Source of the DNA: DATATB01 sp036268995
Lineage (GTDB): Bacteria; Planctomycetota; Planctomycetia; Pirellulales; PNKZ01
Assembly (NCBI GenBank): GCA_036268995.1
Contig: DATATB010000082.1
Location: forward strand, 1-35,591
Direction: 5' to 3'
Length of the DNA: 35,591 nt
Part shown: in pieces, positions 7,073 to 15,431 of the stretch
How positions within the stretch are numbered: the first letter of the stretch is position 1
Layout: every line of letters starts with the position of its first letter
Made by a program: the position numbers and the translations under genes
Notes under the pieces: model-generated
Told to the model about the DNA's origin: nothing
What the model saw: the letters and a program-made list of their open reading frames with translations, nothing else
Database searches by the model: none

Positions 7073-7630
7073 ATGCATGTGATGGCTGATCTTGAGGCGG
7101 TTACCGATACGGCGATTCGAGAGTTTGGGGCAAGGCAGGATCCGCGGGAGCTGACGCAGTTTCTGTCTTGGTTGCGCGAATTGCCCGAGCCGCCGCGGTA
7201 TGTGGTCGAGGTCGGCGTGTATCGCGGCGGCCACTTGTGGGCCATGCAGCAGGCGCTGCCCGATGCGCGGTTTATTGGCGTCGACTATTCGTTCCGCTAC
7301 TTGACCAACTGCGTGTTCAAGGCCGGCACGATGCTGGTCTGCGGCAAAAGCGCCGCGGTTGCCGAACAAGTGCGCGGCATGTATGAGCCCGATCAAACGC
7401 TAGTCTATATCGACGCCGACCACGGCTTTGCTGGCGTTTCGCGGGATGCGCGCTTATACCCTGCGCGCTACCAGGCCTTTCACGACATCAACGACACACG
7501 CTCGGCCGATCATAAAAAACTCGTCTGTCACTTCTATCGCGAACATCAGGCCGAATTCCCAGTCACCTTCTGCAATCAACCCAACACCGTCGGCATCGGC
7601 GTCCGCGTCTCGCCCAGTGTGTTGCAGTAG
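7073..7630 (+). CDS. Class I SAM-dependent methyltransferase, copy B
   Basis: This 185-residue paralog of copy A (628-1185) is about 92 percent identical by eye. It keeps motif I (VVEVGVYRGGH), the GVDYS acidic loop and the DADHG and HDIND segments, so it should be active. Differences are scattered conservative changes such as I47V, V68I and R77T, which argues for divergence under constraint. It starts at ATG 7073 behind GAGGATTCTTTGCG. It is followed after about 50 bp by a sulfotransferase-like gene on the same strand; the pair could decorate the same glycan or metabolite. Confidence 0.85.
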   Translation: MHVMADLEAVTDTAIREFGARQDPRELTQFLSWLRELPEPPRYVVEVGVYRGGHLWAMQQALPDARFIGVDYSFRYLTNCVFKAGTMLVCGKSAAVAEQVRGMYEPDQTLVYIDADHGFAGVSRDARLYPARYQAFHDINDTRSADHKKLVCHFYREHQAEFPVTFCNQPNTVGIGVRVSPSVLQ

Positions 7631-7681
7631 AGCCGGGATGTGGCAAAAGGCTTCGAGGCCGGTTGTTTGAGCGGAGGGGTC

Positions 7682-8482
7682 GTGCGCCGATATTATTTCC
7701 GTCAACTGCACGTGGATCGTTTGTTCCACGTCTTCGCGGCGCGGCGCAGCGGGCAGCATGCCATCATACACTGGCTGCAAGCCCAATTGCGCCCGCGCGC
7801 TCGCCGCTTGAATATGTGCAGGATCCCGCACACGATCGGGCCTCGTGCGCACCATCTCCTCAGCCGGGGCGCTGGGCGGCGGCTCCGTGGCTTGTTCATG
7901 AACTACGAAGACAAAGCGCCGGCCGAGCTGGAGCGCTGCAACGGCGTGGCCGGCCTGGCAAGGGGAGTCGACGCGCAGGATGTCACGTGCGTTCTGATCC
8001 TGCGCGATCCGTTCAACAACCTGGCCAGCAAGCGCGCCGCGAATCCCGAGCGCGGTTTGGAAGCTGGCCGGAATGAAGTCGCTCTTTGGAAAGCTTTGGC
8101 CAAGGAGTATCTCGGCCAAACGAATTATTTGCCAGGCAAGTTTTGCGTCAGCTTCAATCGGTGGTTTTCTGACGCCACGTACCGCGACCAGCTTTCCCGC
8201 TCTTTGGGCATGGATCATCCCGCCCACTCGCCGCGGGCGCTCGCCGCCTTGCAAAAGGTCCCAGCCATTGGCCGCAGCCGGTTCGACGGCCTCAAATACA
8301 ACGGCAGCGCGCAACAAATGGGCGTCCTCGACCGCTGGCGCCAGCGCCTCGACGATCCGATTTTTCTAGAACTTCTGCAAGACGAAGAGCTCCTCTCGCT
8401 ATCCGGCCGGATCTTTTCGCTGCCCGAAGCCGAAGCCCGGCTGCGCGGTTCGGCCGGAACCTTCGGCCGTGATCAGGTATGA
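7682..8482 (+). CDS. Sulfotransferase-like protein (PAPS-dependent type)
   Basis: The start is set at GTG 7682 behind GGAGGGG (7673-7679); GTG 7640 is an alternative. The 266-residue product has the sulfotransferase 5'-phosphosulfate loop early on (ARRSGQHAIIHWL, about residues 20-32) and the 3'-phosphate motif in LILRDPFNNLASKR, where the arginine and serine would contact PAPS. A later segment YLPGKFCVSFNRWF fits the conserved strand of the family. The likely reaction is transfer of sulfate from PAPS to a carbohydrate or small molecule. Sulfated glycans are common in planctomycetes. It is downstream of methyltransferase B; an RHS fragment begins at its stop codon. Confidence 0.7.
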   Translation: MRRYYFRQLHVDRLFHVFAARRSGQHAIIHWLQAQLRPRARRLNMCRIPHTIGPRAHHLLSRGAGRRLRGLFMNYEDKAPAELERCNGVAGLARGVDAQDVTCVLILRDPFNNLASKRAANPERGLEAGRNEVALWKALAKEYLGQTNYLPGKFCVSFNRWFSDATYRDQLSRSLGMDHPAHSPRALAALQKVPAIGRSRFDGLKYNGSAQQMGVLDRWRQRLDDPIFLELLQDEELLSLSGRIFSLPEAEARLRGSAGTFGRDQV

Positions 8483-9249
8483 CCCCGACAAGTCGGAGGC
8501 CACGCTGCAATGGGATTCGGGCCAGCTATGCCTATGCTTACAATACCGGCGGCGCGGCCGGCGGCAACAACATGGTCTGTACGCAGACTAATGTCTACGA
8601 CGGCAGCGGCGTGGGCGACGGCGACGTCACGCAGTCGACTGTGTACGTTGACTCCACGACCTCCAACGATCGCGTCACCAACTACGGCTACGATTGGCGC
8701 AACCGGGGGACGAGCGTCACCGGCCCGTTGGGCTATTACCAGGAAAACACGTACGACAACTTGAACCGCGTGGTTCAGACCGATCAGCGCAACACCAACT
8801 CCAGCGGCACGCTGTTGGCGCGCAGCCAGACGCTGTACGACGAGCAGGGCCGCGTCTATCAAACGCTGCGCTGGCAAGTCGACCCGACGACCGGCGCCTT
8901 GGGCAATTCTTTGGTCGACAACACCTGGTACGACGAGGCCGGCAATGTGATCAAAAGCCAGCCCTCGGGCAGCCAGGCCTTTACCAAGTCGAGCTACGAT
9001 GGCCTGGGCCGGCAGATCGCCCAGTACACCGGCTACTTCGCCACCAGCGGCGTGGACGATTACACCACGGTCGACGAGACGAACAAGATCTTCGAGCAGA
9101 TGCTAAGCGGATTGATCGCCATTGGTGCTGCGGTGTCGCTTTGGCAGTGGCTTGTCGGCGACACCGGGGCCGCTGGAGTGTATCGCACGTCTGGCGCCGC
9201 CGCGGCGGCTCTTTGCGCACTCCACCTGTACCGCCGAGTGCCGCGGTGA
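8479..9249 (+). pseudogene. RHS fragment fused to tail of a small membrane protein
   Basis: From about 8520 the frame encodes a middle section of an RHS protein (NTYDNLNRVVQTD, SQTLYDEQGRVYQTLRW, WYDEAGNVIKSQPSG, SYDGLGRQIAQYTG). The RHS similarity stops at about 9098 after TTVDETNKIFEQ. The remaining 49 residues (MLSGLIAIGAAVSLWQW to LHLYRRVPR) are hydrophobic and look like the C-terminus of a small membrane protein similar to that at 191-571. The RHS core and tip are missing. The ATG at 8479 overlaps the preceding stop codon, but the first dozen residues are not RHS-like. I read this as a recombination product, not a functional gene. Confidence 0.75.
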
Positions 9250-9338
9250 TGCCCGAAACGCAGAGTACAACCGGCGAGCGGCGCGCACCGCCCGACTAAT
9301 TGTTCCGCGGGTCCGGCGTTGGACACGTCCCCGAGGTT

Positions 9339-9782
9339 TTAGCCTCCCGCTGAATTTGTTTTGGCGTGCCGGCTCTGGTTGTACGCTCGGTAAATTGCGG
9401 CGGCCGCGACACCCCTAAATTGAAGTTCGTAATCGGGGTGCTCGGTCCGGACCGTGACCGTTGCGCGGCGCCGCGACTCCTGGAGCGCGCAATCGGCCAC
9501 CTCGTCCCAGGGTAGAAAGAATGGCGGATGCAAGAGCGGGCGAAAAAGGAAGATCAAGTTCAACGCAAGCCCCTTTTCGCCGACGTTTACAACTACTATG
9601 CCCCCATAACTCACGGGCAAGTACCCACCTCGGATCGCTATTGTCGTGAAGAAGAATCGCCTGCCGACGACCCCATGCGGCATCGGATGCGCCCGCGCCA
9701 GCCAATACTATCCACCCAGCAACGCCGCGGCAGTCACGATCGCGAACCACATTGCAATGAAGACGAGCGCAAACCAAACCAT
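9339..9782 (-). pseudogene. Small membrane protein interrupted by in-frame amber codon
   Basis: On the minus strand ATG 9782 begins MVWFALVFIAMWFAIV, one membrane segment, and continues to LLGG, then a TAG at 9710-9708. The same frame goes on directly with YWLARAHPMPHGVVG and a second hydrophobic part (GLALNLIFLFRPLLHPPFFLPWDEV), ending at 9339. The intact product would be about 147 residues and resembles small planctomycete membrane proteins with a HPPxxxPWxEV motif. A TGG to TAG change at one base would explain the break. It may be a recent pseudogene, a sequencing error or, less likely, a readthrough gene. Confidence 0.6.
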
Positions 9783-10029
9783 TCGTCGCCAAGTGTGTCG
9801 TGTTGCACGCAATCGCCGCGCCACTGGGCGCAGTTGTGTAGACGATCCATAACAGTCGTTACGCACCGATTCTCGCGAGCAGCATACGGCGGGAAAGGTG
9901 CCGCCGCAATGTCCCGAGACGTTCGGGGCGTTGGTTACGCTCGGTCGCATGCGTACGGCGCTGTCGGTCGCCGACCTTAGCTGCGCACCGACCTTTTGCC
10001 GCAACCATGACACTTGAGAGGTTGTACCG

Positions 10030-10818
10030 ATGACGCGCGCGTATCGCATTTCTGCCTTGGTGAAGTGCCATAACGAAGAGCTGTTTCTGCGGCAGTGCAT
10101 CGAGTCGATCCGGCCGCTGGTCGACGAGATCGTCGTTGTCGATAACAACTCAACCGATAGCAGCCGAGAAATCGCCATGCAGTTGGGGGTCAAGGTAGTC
10201 GACTTCGCGGGCGACCCTGGCGGGTCGATCGGCCTGGCCGACTATTACAACTGGTGCGATGACACGACGAGCGGTGACTATATCGTCAAATGGGATGCCG
10301 ATGTGGTAGCGCTGGATAGCTTTGCGGAGGCATTGAGCCTTTTGGAGCGCCGGCCCGAAGCCGTCTGCTGTTCGCTCTACAATCTGCGCTGCGATCACCG
10401 ACATCTCTGGAGCCGCAATCCATTGTGCGGGCCAGAGCCCTACATCTACCGCCGGACATGCCGTTACGTTAGCGCACCTTCGGGCATTGAGCGGCTGCGA
10501 CTGACCGGCCAGCCGCAGCGGTATCCCGACCCCGTTGGGCTGCACTTGAACCTGAAATCGGATGAGCGCTACTTTCTGCGTAACGTCATGTGCCGCTACC
10601 GCGCTGCGGGCGGTGTAACCGTCGGATTAGAAGCGTGGGCGAGACAGGCGTATCCCGACTATCAACAGCGCGTGCAAGCCGAAGGACTTCGTGCCCTTCA
10701 CGAGTTGATCCCATACGAAGGCCCGTATCCCAGCGAGCTCGACAGTTACTTGGCAAATCCGAAATGGCTCGTCGAGTACGTCGACGGAAAGCCGTCTCGG
10801 CGCATCGAGCGCTGGTAA
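10030..10818 (+). CDS. Family 2 glycosyltransferase
   Basis: The 262-residue protein is a GT-A fold, family 2 glycosyltransferase. The N-terminal strand ISALVKCHNEE, the LVDEIVVVDNNSTDSS segment and the metal and nucleotide-sugar binding DAD (residues 89-91 in KWDADVV) are in the usual order and spacing. It has no membrane span and should act at the cytoplasmic face on a nucleotide-sugar donor. GAGAGG lies about 11 nt before ATG 10030. It is a single gene without a glycan operon around it, but methyltransferase and sulfotransferase-like genes are upstream in the same accessory region. An RHS remnant starts 15 bp after its stop. Confidence 0.85.
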   Translation: MTRAYRISALVKCHNEELFLRQCIESIRPLVDEIVVVDNNSTDSSREIAMQLGVKVVDFAGDPGGSIGLADYYNWCDDTTSGDYIVKWDADVVALDSFAEALSLLERRPEAVCCSLYNLRCDHRHLWSRNPLCGPEPYIYRRTCRYVSAPSGIERLRLTGQPQRYPDPVGLHLNLKSDERYFLRNVMCRYRAAGGVTVGLEAWARQAYPDYQQRVQAEGLRALHELIPYEGPYPSELDSYLANPKWLVEYVDGKPSRRIERW

Positions 10819-10832
10819 ACAATGCCTAATGC

Positions 10833-10901
10833 GAAGAAGCCGGCAACGTCATCGAGCGCCACCCGGCCGGCAGCCAGGCCATTACCAAATCGCCATACCA
10901 T
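10833..10901 (+). pseudogene. RHS remnant
   Basis: The frame reads EEAGNVIERHPAGSQAITK then SPYH, aligning without gaps to the DEAGNVIKSQPSGSQAFTK section encoded at 8934-9002. No start, no stop context and no further RHS sequence on either side, so it is a leftover of a second copy of that RHS segment. Confidence 0.75.
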
Positions 10902-11059
10902 CCAGTGAAACTGCCCCATCTGCGCAGCTTATGGCCGGCAATGCCCCGAATCGATCGGAGCTCCCCCGAGGGTGTTATCAATCGCAGTTGAGTTCTGTGA
11001 CCACGCCTGACAGGTCGATTCCAGAAAGTCCGAGTCCCGAAAGCCCGAACCGATAAAAC

Positions 11060-11086
11060 GTGACATTTTCAACCGTCCGCTATAAT
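11060..11086 (+). promoter_or_regulatory. Candidate sigma-70-type promoter of dps
   Basis: A perfect TATAAT lies at 11081-11086, 75 bp before the dps start. GTGACA at 11060-11065 could be the -35 box, though 15-bp spacing is short. Confidence 0.45.
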
Positions 11087-11160
11087 GCGCGCAGGAAGAC
11101 AGGCTGACTGCGGCATCGCGGCCAGCCGATCGCCAATCTCGAAACGCGAAAGGAGAGTTC

Positions 11161-11685
11161 ATGGTAGCTACTCAAACTGCTCCACGGAAAGAACGAGTGA
11201 ACGCGGCCCTGGCGACTCCCACCGACCTCTCGAAGCACGGCGTGGTTGCGATCTCCGCGGAACTCCGTCAACTGCTGGCCGATGTCTTCGCACTGTACGT
11301 GAAGACCAAGAACTTCCACTGGCACATGAGCGGACCGCACTTCCGCGATTACCACCTGCTAATGGATGAACATGCGGCTCAGATCTTTGCCATGACCGAC
11401 GACATCGCCGAGCGGGCGCGCAAGATCGGCGGCACCAGTCTCCGCTCGATTGGCGATATCGCCAAACACCAACGCCTCAAAGACAACGACGACGAGTTTG
11501 TCACGGCGCAGGACATGTTGGCCGAACTGTCGGCCGATAACCAACAGCTCACCCGTTCGCTCCGCAGTGCCCATGCTGTGTGCGACGAGCACAACGACGT
11601 CGCCACGGCCAGTCTGATCGAAGTTTGGATCGACGAGACCGAGCGCCGAACCTGGTTCCTGTCGGCGACGATCGTCGAGCGCTAG
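11161..11685 (+). CDS. dps: Dps-type ferritin, DNA protection during starvation
   Basis: The 174-residue protein is a Dps family mini-ferritin that oxidises ferrous iron with peroxide and stores it in a 12-mer, shielding DNA. The ferroxidase ligands are visible: H53 in KNFHWHMSG, H65 in FRDYHLLMDE, and D80 and E84 in TDDIAER. The N-terminus is basic and extended (about 25 residues), as in Dps proteins that bind DNA. AGGAGAG precedes ATG 11161 at ideal spacing. It has its own candidate promoter and a downstream hairpin, so it is probably monocistronic. Regulation by oxidative stress is expected from the family; no operator is evident. Confidence 0.92.
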   Translation: MVATQTAPRKERVNAALATPTDLSKHGVVAISAELRQLLADVFALYVKTKNFHWHMSGPHFRDYHLLMDEHAAQIFAMTDDIAERARKIGGTSLRSIGDIAKHQRLKDNDDEFVTAQDMLAELSADNQQLTRSLRSAHAVCDEHNDVATASLIEVWIDETERRTWFLSATIVER

Positions 11686-11743
11686 TCGACAAACGATTGA
11701 TCGCCCGGCGGCCGCGGATCGAGTTTTCTCTCGCGGAAAGGTT

Positions 11744-11768
11744 GCCTGGCCGCCAACGCCGGCCAGGC
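11744..11768 (+). terminator. Hairpin downstream of dps
   Basis: GCCTGGCCG (11744-11752) pairs perfectly with CGGCCAGGC (11760-11768) across a 7-nt loop. Only a weak T-rich stretch follows, so efficiency is uncertain. Confidence 0.5.
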
Positions 11769-11881
11769 GGTCAATTTGCGTACCATCCGGCGGTATGCGA
11801 AGATAATTTGCGCAGGGTTGCCCATGCTCGCGTCGCTGTCGCGCGCGGCTGGATCGCTGTTCGCATTGCCTGGGGTCGAAG

Positions 11882-14548
11882 ATGCGGTTGACGCTGCGTG
11901 CGCTGCTCGCCTTCCGCCACGGCCTGCTTCCGCCGACCACGGCGGCGGAATTGTCCGGCCTGATCGGGGAGAGCCCCGTTGCGCAAGAGCTGCTGACCCG
12001 GCTCCAGCGGCTGTCTGCCGAGCCTGCTGACTTGGCCCTAGGTGACCAGGCTGCGGCCGATCCGCTTGCTGCCGATGCAGAGCAGTTGGACGCCAACGCC
12101 CTGGCTGCGTACGTCGACAATGAACTCGGCCCTACGGACGTCGTCGATTTCGAGACTCGATGCCTCGCATCCGACGCCCTGCTGGCCGACCTGGCCGCCG
12201 TGCATCAGATCGTCGTGCAAGTGCTGTCCGAACCGGCCGTGCTGGATCCCGCTCTGCGCCTGCGGCTTCAATCGCTGGCCGGTGCGTCGGCCGTCGACGC
12301 TCCGCCGTTGCTAGCGCCCCCGCCGTTGCCGGTCCACGCGCCACTGTCCGAGCCCGTGTGGGCGCCCTCGTTGATGCCGGTCCCGCCGCCGCTGCCTTTC
12401 GGGCCGCTCGTTTCCATCGCGATGCCGCTGGGCTACGCTCCGCCGGCCATGCAGCCGGCATCGATGTTGGCGGCGCTCGAGCCAGCGGCCGGCCTCGATG
12501 CAGACGCGCCGCCGCCGGGATTGTTGCGGGGCATGGGCAATTGGCTCGGCGTGCATGCCCGGTACTACATGCACAGCATCGTCGTCCATTTGCTGCTATT
12601 TGTAATGGTCGGGCTGGTCGCCGGGAACATCCAGCATTTGCAACGCAACGATTCGGCGCCGGCCTTTGATACCGCGATTGATCCGGGTTTAAATCCGAGC
12701 GATTCGCAACCCCTGGAGCTGGGCAACTGGCGAGAGGCCACCGAAAGCCAGCCACCGCTGGAGCCCGCGGCAGTCGGTCAGGCTGCCGCTCCGCTGGACA
12801 ATTCGCAGCTATTCGCGGCCGAATCCGCCGGCCAGATGACGACCGTGGCCAGCACGCTAGGCGGGCAAGGCAGTTTCGGCGCGGCCTCGGGCGGCAGCGC
12901 GTCGGGCGCAAGCGGCGCGCTCACGAGCAATCAGCGGCTGGGCTGGCTGCCCGGCGGCGGCAAAGGAGCCGGCACGCCCGGCCGGCCCGGGCGCGCGCCT
13001 TCGTCGGCCACCGGCGGCGGCGTGGTGGCGGCCGAAGGCGTCGGCTCGGCGGTCGACGGCATTTTGTCAACGATTCGTGGTGAACTGGCCACCGGCGACC
13101 TGCTCGTCGTCTGGCTGCTCGACGCCTCGTTGAGCCTGTACGACGACCGCCAGCAGGTGGCGGCACGCATCGAGCCCTTCTATCGCGATCTCGAGGCGCG
13201 GCGCGGCAAATCGCACCAGTTGATGAACGCGGCCGTGGCCTTTGGCGGCAGCACGCTGGAGCTCGTCGCGCCGACGAAGTTCGGCCTGAAAATGATCGAG
13301 GCCGTGGCCGACACGCCCATCGATCAGACCGGTCTGGAAAACGTGATGACCGCCATCGACCAGTGCGTACACAAGTACCGCAAGTCATGGCGGGGTGGCA
13401 TCCTGATCGTCGTTTGGACCGACGAATCGGGCGATGATACTTTGCAGCTCGAAGACATGATCGCGCTCTGCCGGCAGCAGCGCGTCGTGGTGTCGGTCGT
13501 CGGACCGTCGTCGGCGTTCGGCAGCGAGATGGGCGTACACCCGTACGTCGATCGCGGGACGGGCTACCGCTTTCTGCTGCCGATCAAACGCGGCCCCGAT
13601 ACATCATTTGCCGAACGCTTGTTGCTGGCCTACTGGCACGATTCGACGCTGCCACCCTGGACTCTGCGCGGCGCGCAGGTCGGCGGAAACGTGCCGTGGT
13701 ACGGCGGCCCTTACCGCGAAGGGCTGCTGTCGGGCGTCGGGCCTTATGCTTTGACGCGCTTGGCCTTGCAGACCGGCGGCAAGTACACGCTGCTGGACCA
13801 CGATTACACCCGTGCCCCGTTCAAGTTCGAGGATATGAAGGCGTACCTGCCCGACTACGGTTCCGCCGACGAATATCTGCGCATGCTGCGCTATCATCCG
13901 CTGCGGCAAGCGGTGTCCGACGTGGTGCAGCTCAGCTACGACCAACAGAAGATACTCTCGCTGCCAAAACTGTCGTTCATTTCGCGGCGCAGCGAGTCGT
14001 ATCCTTTCGGTGTCCACAATGTGTATATGACGGCCGGCGAATTCCGCAGCGCCTTGGCCGGCGAATTCGTCGCCGAAACGGCCAAGCTATCGATAGCATC
14101 AGCGGTGCTCGAAGAGGCGTCGGCTCGCTTCGGCGCCGCGGGCATGGAGAAGCTCTACGAGCGCGAAGACTCGCCGCGCTGGCGGGCCTGGTACGATCTG
14201 ACTCGCGGCCGCCTGCTCTCCATGAGCGTGCGGCACGTCGAATACAAACTCACCTGCCAACTCGTGTTTGCCAATGCCGGAATGCTGAATTCCGACACCA
14301 ACCACATCGTGTTCGAACCCTCGCAGCAGCTCAAGTCGACCGATTCGGAAGTGCTGAAGCGCGCCGCCGATGCCAAGCGTCTGCTTCAGCGCTGCATCGA
14401 CAAGAACCCCGACACGCCCTGGGCCTTTCTAGCTCGCTGGGAACTCGATCAGCCCCTGGGCCTCTCCGTCCGCCAGACCGTGATCCCCGCCCCGCGTCCC
14501 GGTCCCGGCCGCCCCGCCGCCCCCGTGCCCTCCCTTCCGAACCTCTAA
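11882..14548 (+). CDS. Large VWA-domain membrane protein, planctomycete type
   Basis: The 888-residue product begins with about 125 residues resembling the planctomycete anti-sigma-like cytoplasmic module (LRALLAFRHGLLPP, LDANALAAYVDNELGP, VAELLA-type helices). A proline-rich linker follows, then one membrane span at about residues 231-249 (SIVVHLLLFVMVGLVAG). A Gly/Ser/Ala-rich linker leads to a von Willebrand factor A domain from about residue 402, with MIDAS motif DASLS (D414) and a later DESGDD. The remaining 300 residues are of unknown fold. The topology would put the VWA domain outside the cytoplasm. Function is unknown; VWA domains usually bind protein partners through a metal ion. The start codon at 11882 has a weak ribosome site. 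A terminator lies 5 bp after the stop. Confidence 0.75.
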   Translation: MRLTLRALLAFRHGLLPPTTAAELSGLIGESPVAQELLTRLQRLSAEPADLALGDQAAADPLAADAEQLDANALAAYVDNELGPTDVVDFETRCLASDALLADLAAVHQIVVQVLSEPAVLDPALRLRLQSLAGASAVDAPPLLAPPPLPVHAPLSEPVWAPSLMPVPPPLPFGPLVSIAMPLGYAPPAMQPASMLAALEPAAGLDADAPPPGLLRGMGNWLGVHARYYMHSIVVHLLLFVMVGLVAGNIQHLQRNDSAPAFDTAIDPGLNPSDSQPLELGNWREATESQPPLEPAAVGQAAAPLDNSQLFAAESAGQMTTVASTLGGQGSFGAASGGSASGASGALTSNQRLGWLPGGGKGAGTPGRPGRAPSSATGGGVVAAEGVGSAVDGILSTIRGELATGDLLVVWLLDASLSLYDDRQQVAARIEPFYRDLEARRGKSHQLMNAAVAFGGSTLELVAPTKFGLKMIEAVADTPIDQTGLENVMTAIDQCVHKYRKSWRGGILIVVWTDESGDDTLQLEDMIALCRQQRVVVSVVGPSSAFGSEMGVHPYVDRGTGYRFLLPIKRGPDTSFAERLLLAYWHDSTLPPWTLRGAQVGGNVPWYGGPYREGLLSGVGPYALTRLALQTGGKYTLLDHDYTRAPFKFEDMKAYLPDYGSADEYLRMLRYHPLRQAVSDVVQLSYDQQKILSLPKLSFISRRSESYPFGVHNVYMTAGEFRSALAGEFVAETAKLSIASAVLEEASARFGAAGMEKLYEREDSPRWRAWYDLTRGRLLSMSVRHVEYKLTCQLVFANAGMLNSDTNHIVFEPSQQLKSTDSEVLKRAADAKRLLQRCIDKNPDTPWAFLARWELDQPLGLSVRQTVIPAPRPGPGRPAAPVPSLPNL

Positions 14549-14552
14549 TAAA

Positions 14553-14596
14553 GGGTCAGAACTATTTTTCAATAAATCGTTCTGACCCGTTTTTTG
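14553..14596. terminator. Perfect-stem palindrome, terminator-like
   Basis: GGGTCAGAAC (14553-14562) pairs perfectly with GTTCTGACCC (14579-14588) and is followed by GTTTTTTG. It begins 5 bp after the VWA gene. It also looks like a dispersed palindromic element of another REP class, so it may be a repeat that has taken on terminator function. The next ATG is only 5 bp downstream. Confidence 0.8.
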
Positions 14597-14600
14597 CATC

Positions 14601-15359
14601 ATGACCGACCAAAAACAGAGCGAATCGCATTCAATTCGTGCCAATCGGCACGGTAACGCCCAATGGATTGGGGGAAAGCCGTCGGTCCTGATCTTCGATG
14701 TCAACGAGACGCTGATCGACATCGAGTTCATGAACCCACTCTTCCAGCGCGTGTTCGGCGACCAGCGCGTGCTGCGAGAGTGGTTCGGGCAACTGGTCAC
14801 GTACTCGATGACGCTGACCCTGTCGGGGCTCTACAAGGATTACGTTTCCCTGGGGCAGGGGCTGCTGGAGATGGTGGCGGCGATCCATCGGGTCAAAGTC
14901 GAATCCGCCGACGTCGACGAACTGAAGCAGCGCATGTTGACCATGCCCGCCCACGCGGACGTGAAACAGGGGCTCGAGCAACTCAAGGATGCAGGCTTTC
15001 GGATGGTGACCCTGACCAACTCGCCGCCGAACAACGAGGGCACGACCGCGCTGGAGAATGCCGGCCTGGCCGACTTTTTCGAGCGGAGGCTCAGCGTCGA
15101 GACGGTCCGCGCCTACAAGCCCGCGCAGATCGTCTATCACATGGCGGCCCGGGAACTCGAAGTGCCGCCCTCGGCCTGCTGCATGATCGCCACGCACGTC
15201 TGGGACACGATCGGTGCGCAGAGCGTCGGGCTCGCCGCCGGCCTGATCGTGCGATCCGGCAACGCGCCGCTGCTCGTGCCCGGGCTACCGCAACCCAGTG
15301 TCGTCGCGCCGGACCTGCCGGCTCTCGCCACCAAGCTGATCGAACTCTGGCGGTCCTGA
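14601..15359 (+). CDS. Haloacid dehalogenase, type II (HAD superfamily)
   Basis: The 252-residue protein belongs to the HAD superfamily, type II L-2-haloacid dehalogenase group. The nucleophile is D33 in IFDVNETLID (N35 in place of the usual Tyr, common in this group). Motif II is in TLTNSPPNN, the lysine in RAYKPAQIVYHMA, and motif IV region in MIATHVWDTIGAQSVG. The cap domain lies between residues about 45 and 120. Enzymes of this group hydrolyse 2-haloalkanoates, but many homologs act on other small substrates. The first 25 residues are extra and polar; a later start is possible, but no better ribosome site is seen. The gene begins 5 bp after the terminator-like palindrome. Confidence 0.85.
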   Translation: MTDQKQSESHSIRANRHGNAQWIGGKPSVLIFDVNETLIDIEFMNPLFQRVFGDQRVLREWFGQLVTYSMTLTLSGLYKDYVSLGQGLLEMVAAIHRVKVESADVDELKQRMLTMPAHADVKQGLEQLKDAGFRMVTLTNSPPNNEGTTALENAGLADFFERRLSVETVRAYKPAQIVYHMAARELEVPPSACCMIATHVWDTIGAQSVGLAAGLIVRSGNAPLLVPGLPQPSVVAPDLPALATKLIELWRS

Positions 15360-15431
15360 CGGAATCGGCCCGGGCGCCGTCAGCCGACGCGTTATTTAGG
15401 CCAAGGCGCAATGAGAGCGTCAGAAGAATTT

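Larger units (their letters stand above)
10819..11160. other. Spacer with RHS remnant and dps promoter
   Basis: It contains an RHS remnant (10833-10901), about 160 bp with nothing I can name apart from loose GAAAGTCCGAG/GAAAGCCCGA repeats near 11030-11050, and the promoter and leader of the Dps gene. Confidence 0.6.

Noticed and set aside
6786..7082. Plus-strand frame of 98 codons
   Set aside because: It starts within a dispersed repeat and crosses the REP-plus-leader block; the other repeat copy lacks the frame.
8476..8485. ATGA overlap as translational coupling of sulfotransferase and RHS
   Set aside because: The first dozen residues after this ATG are not RHS-like, and the downstream frame is a fragment, so the overlap is probably accidental.
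1..11100. Complete prophage or integron
   Set aside because: No integrase, no phage structural gene and no attC-like sites were recognised; the palindromes fit REP elements better.
13696..14604. 302-codon open frame on the plus strand
   Set aside because: It is an out-of-frame reading of the VWA protein, runs through the terminator palindrome and has no start signal.
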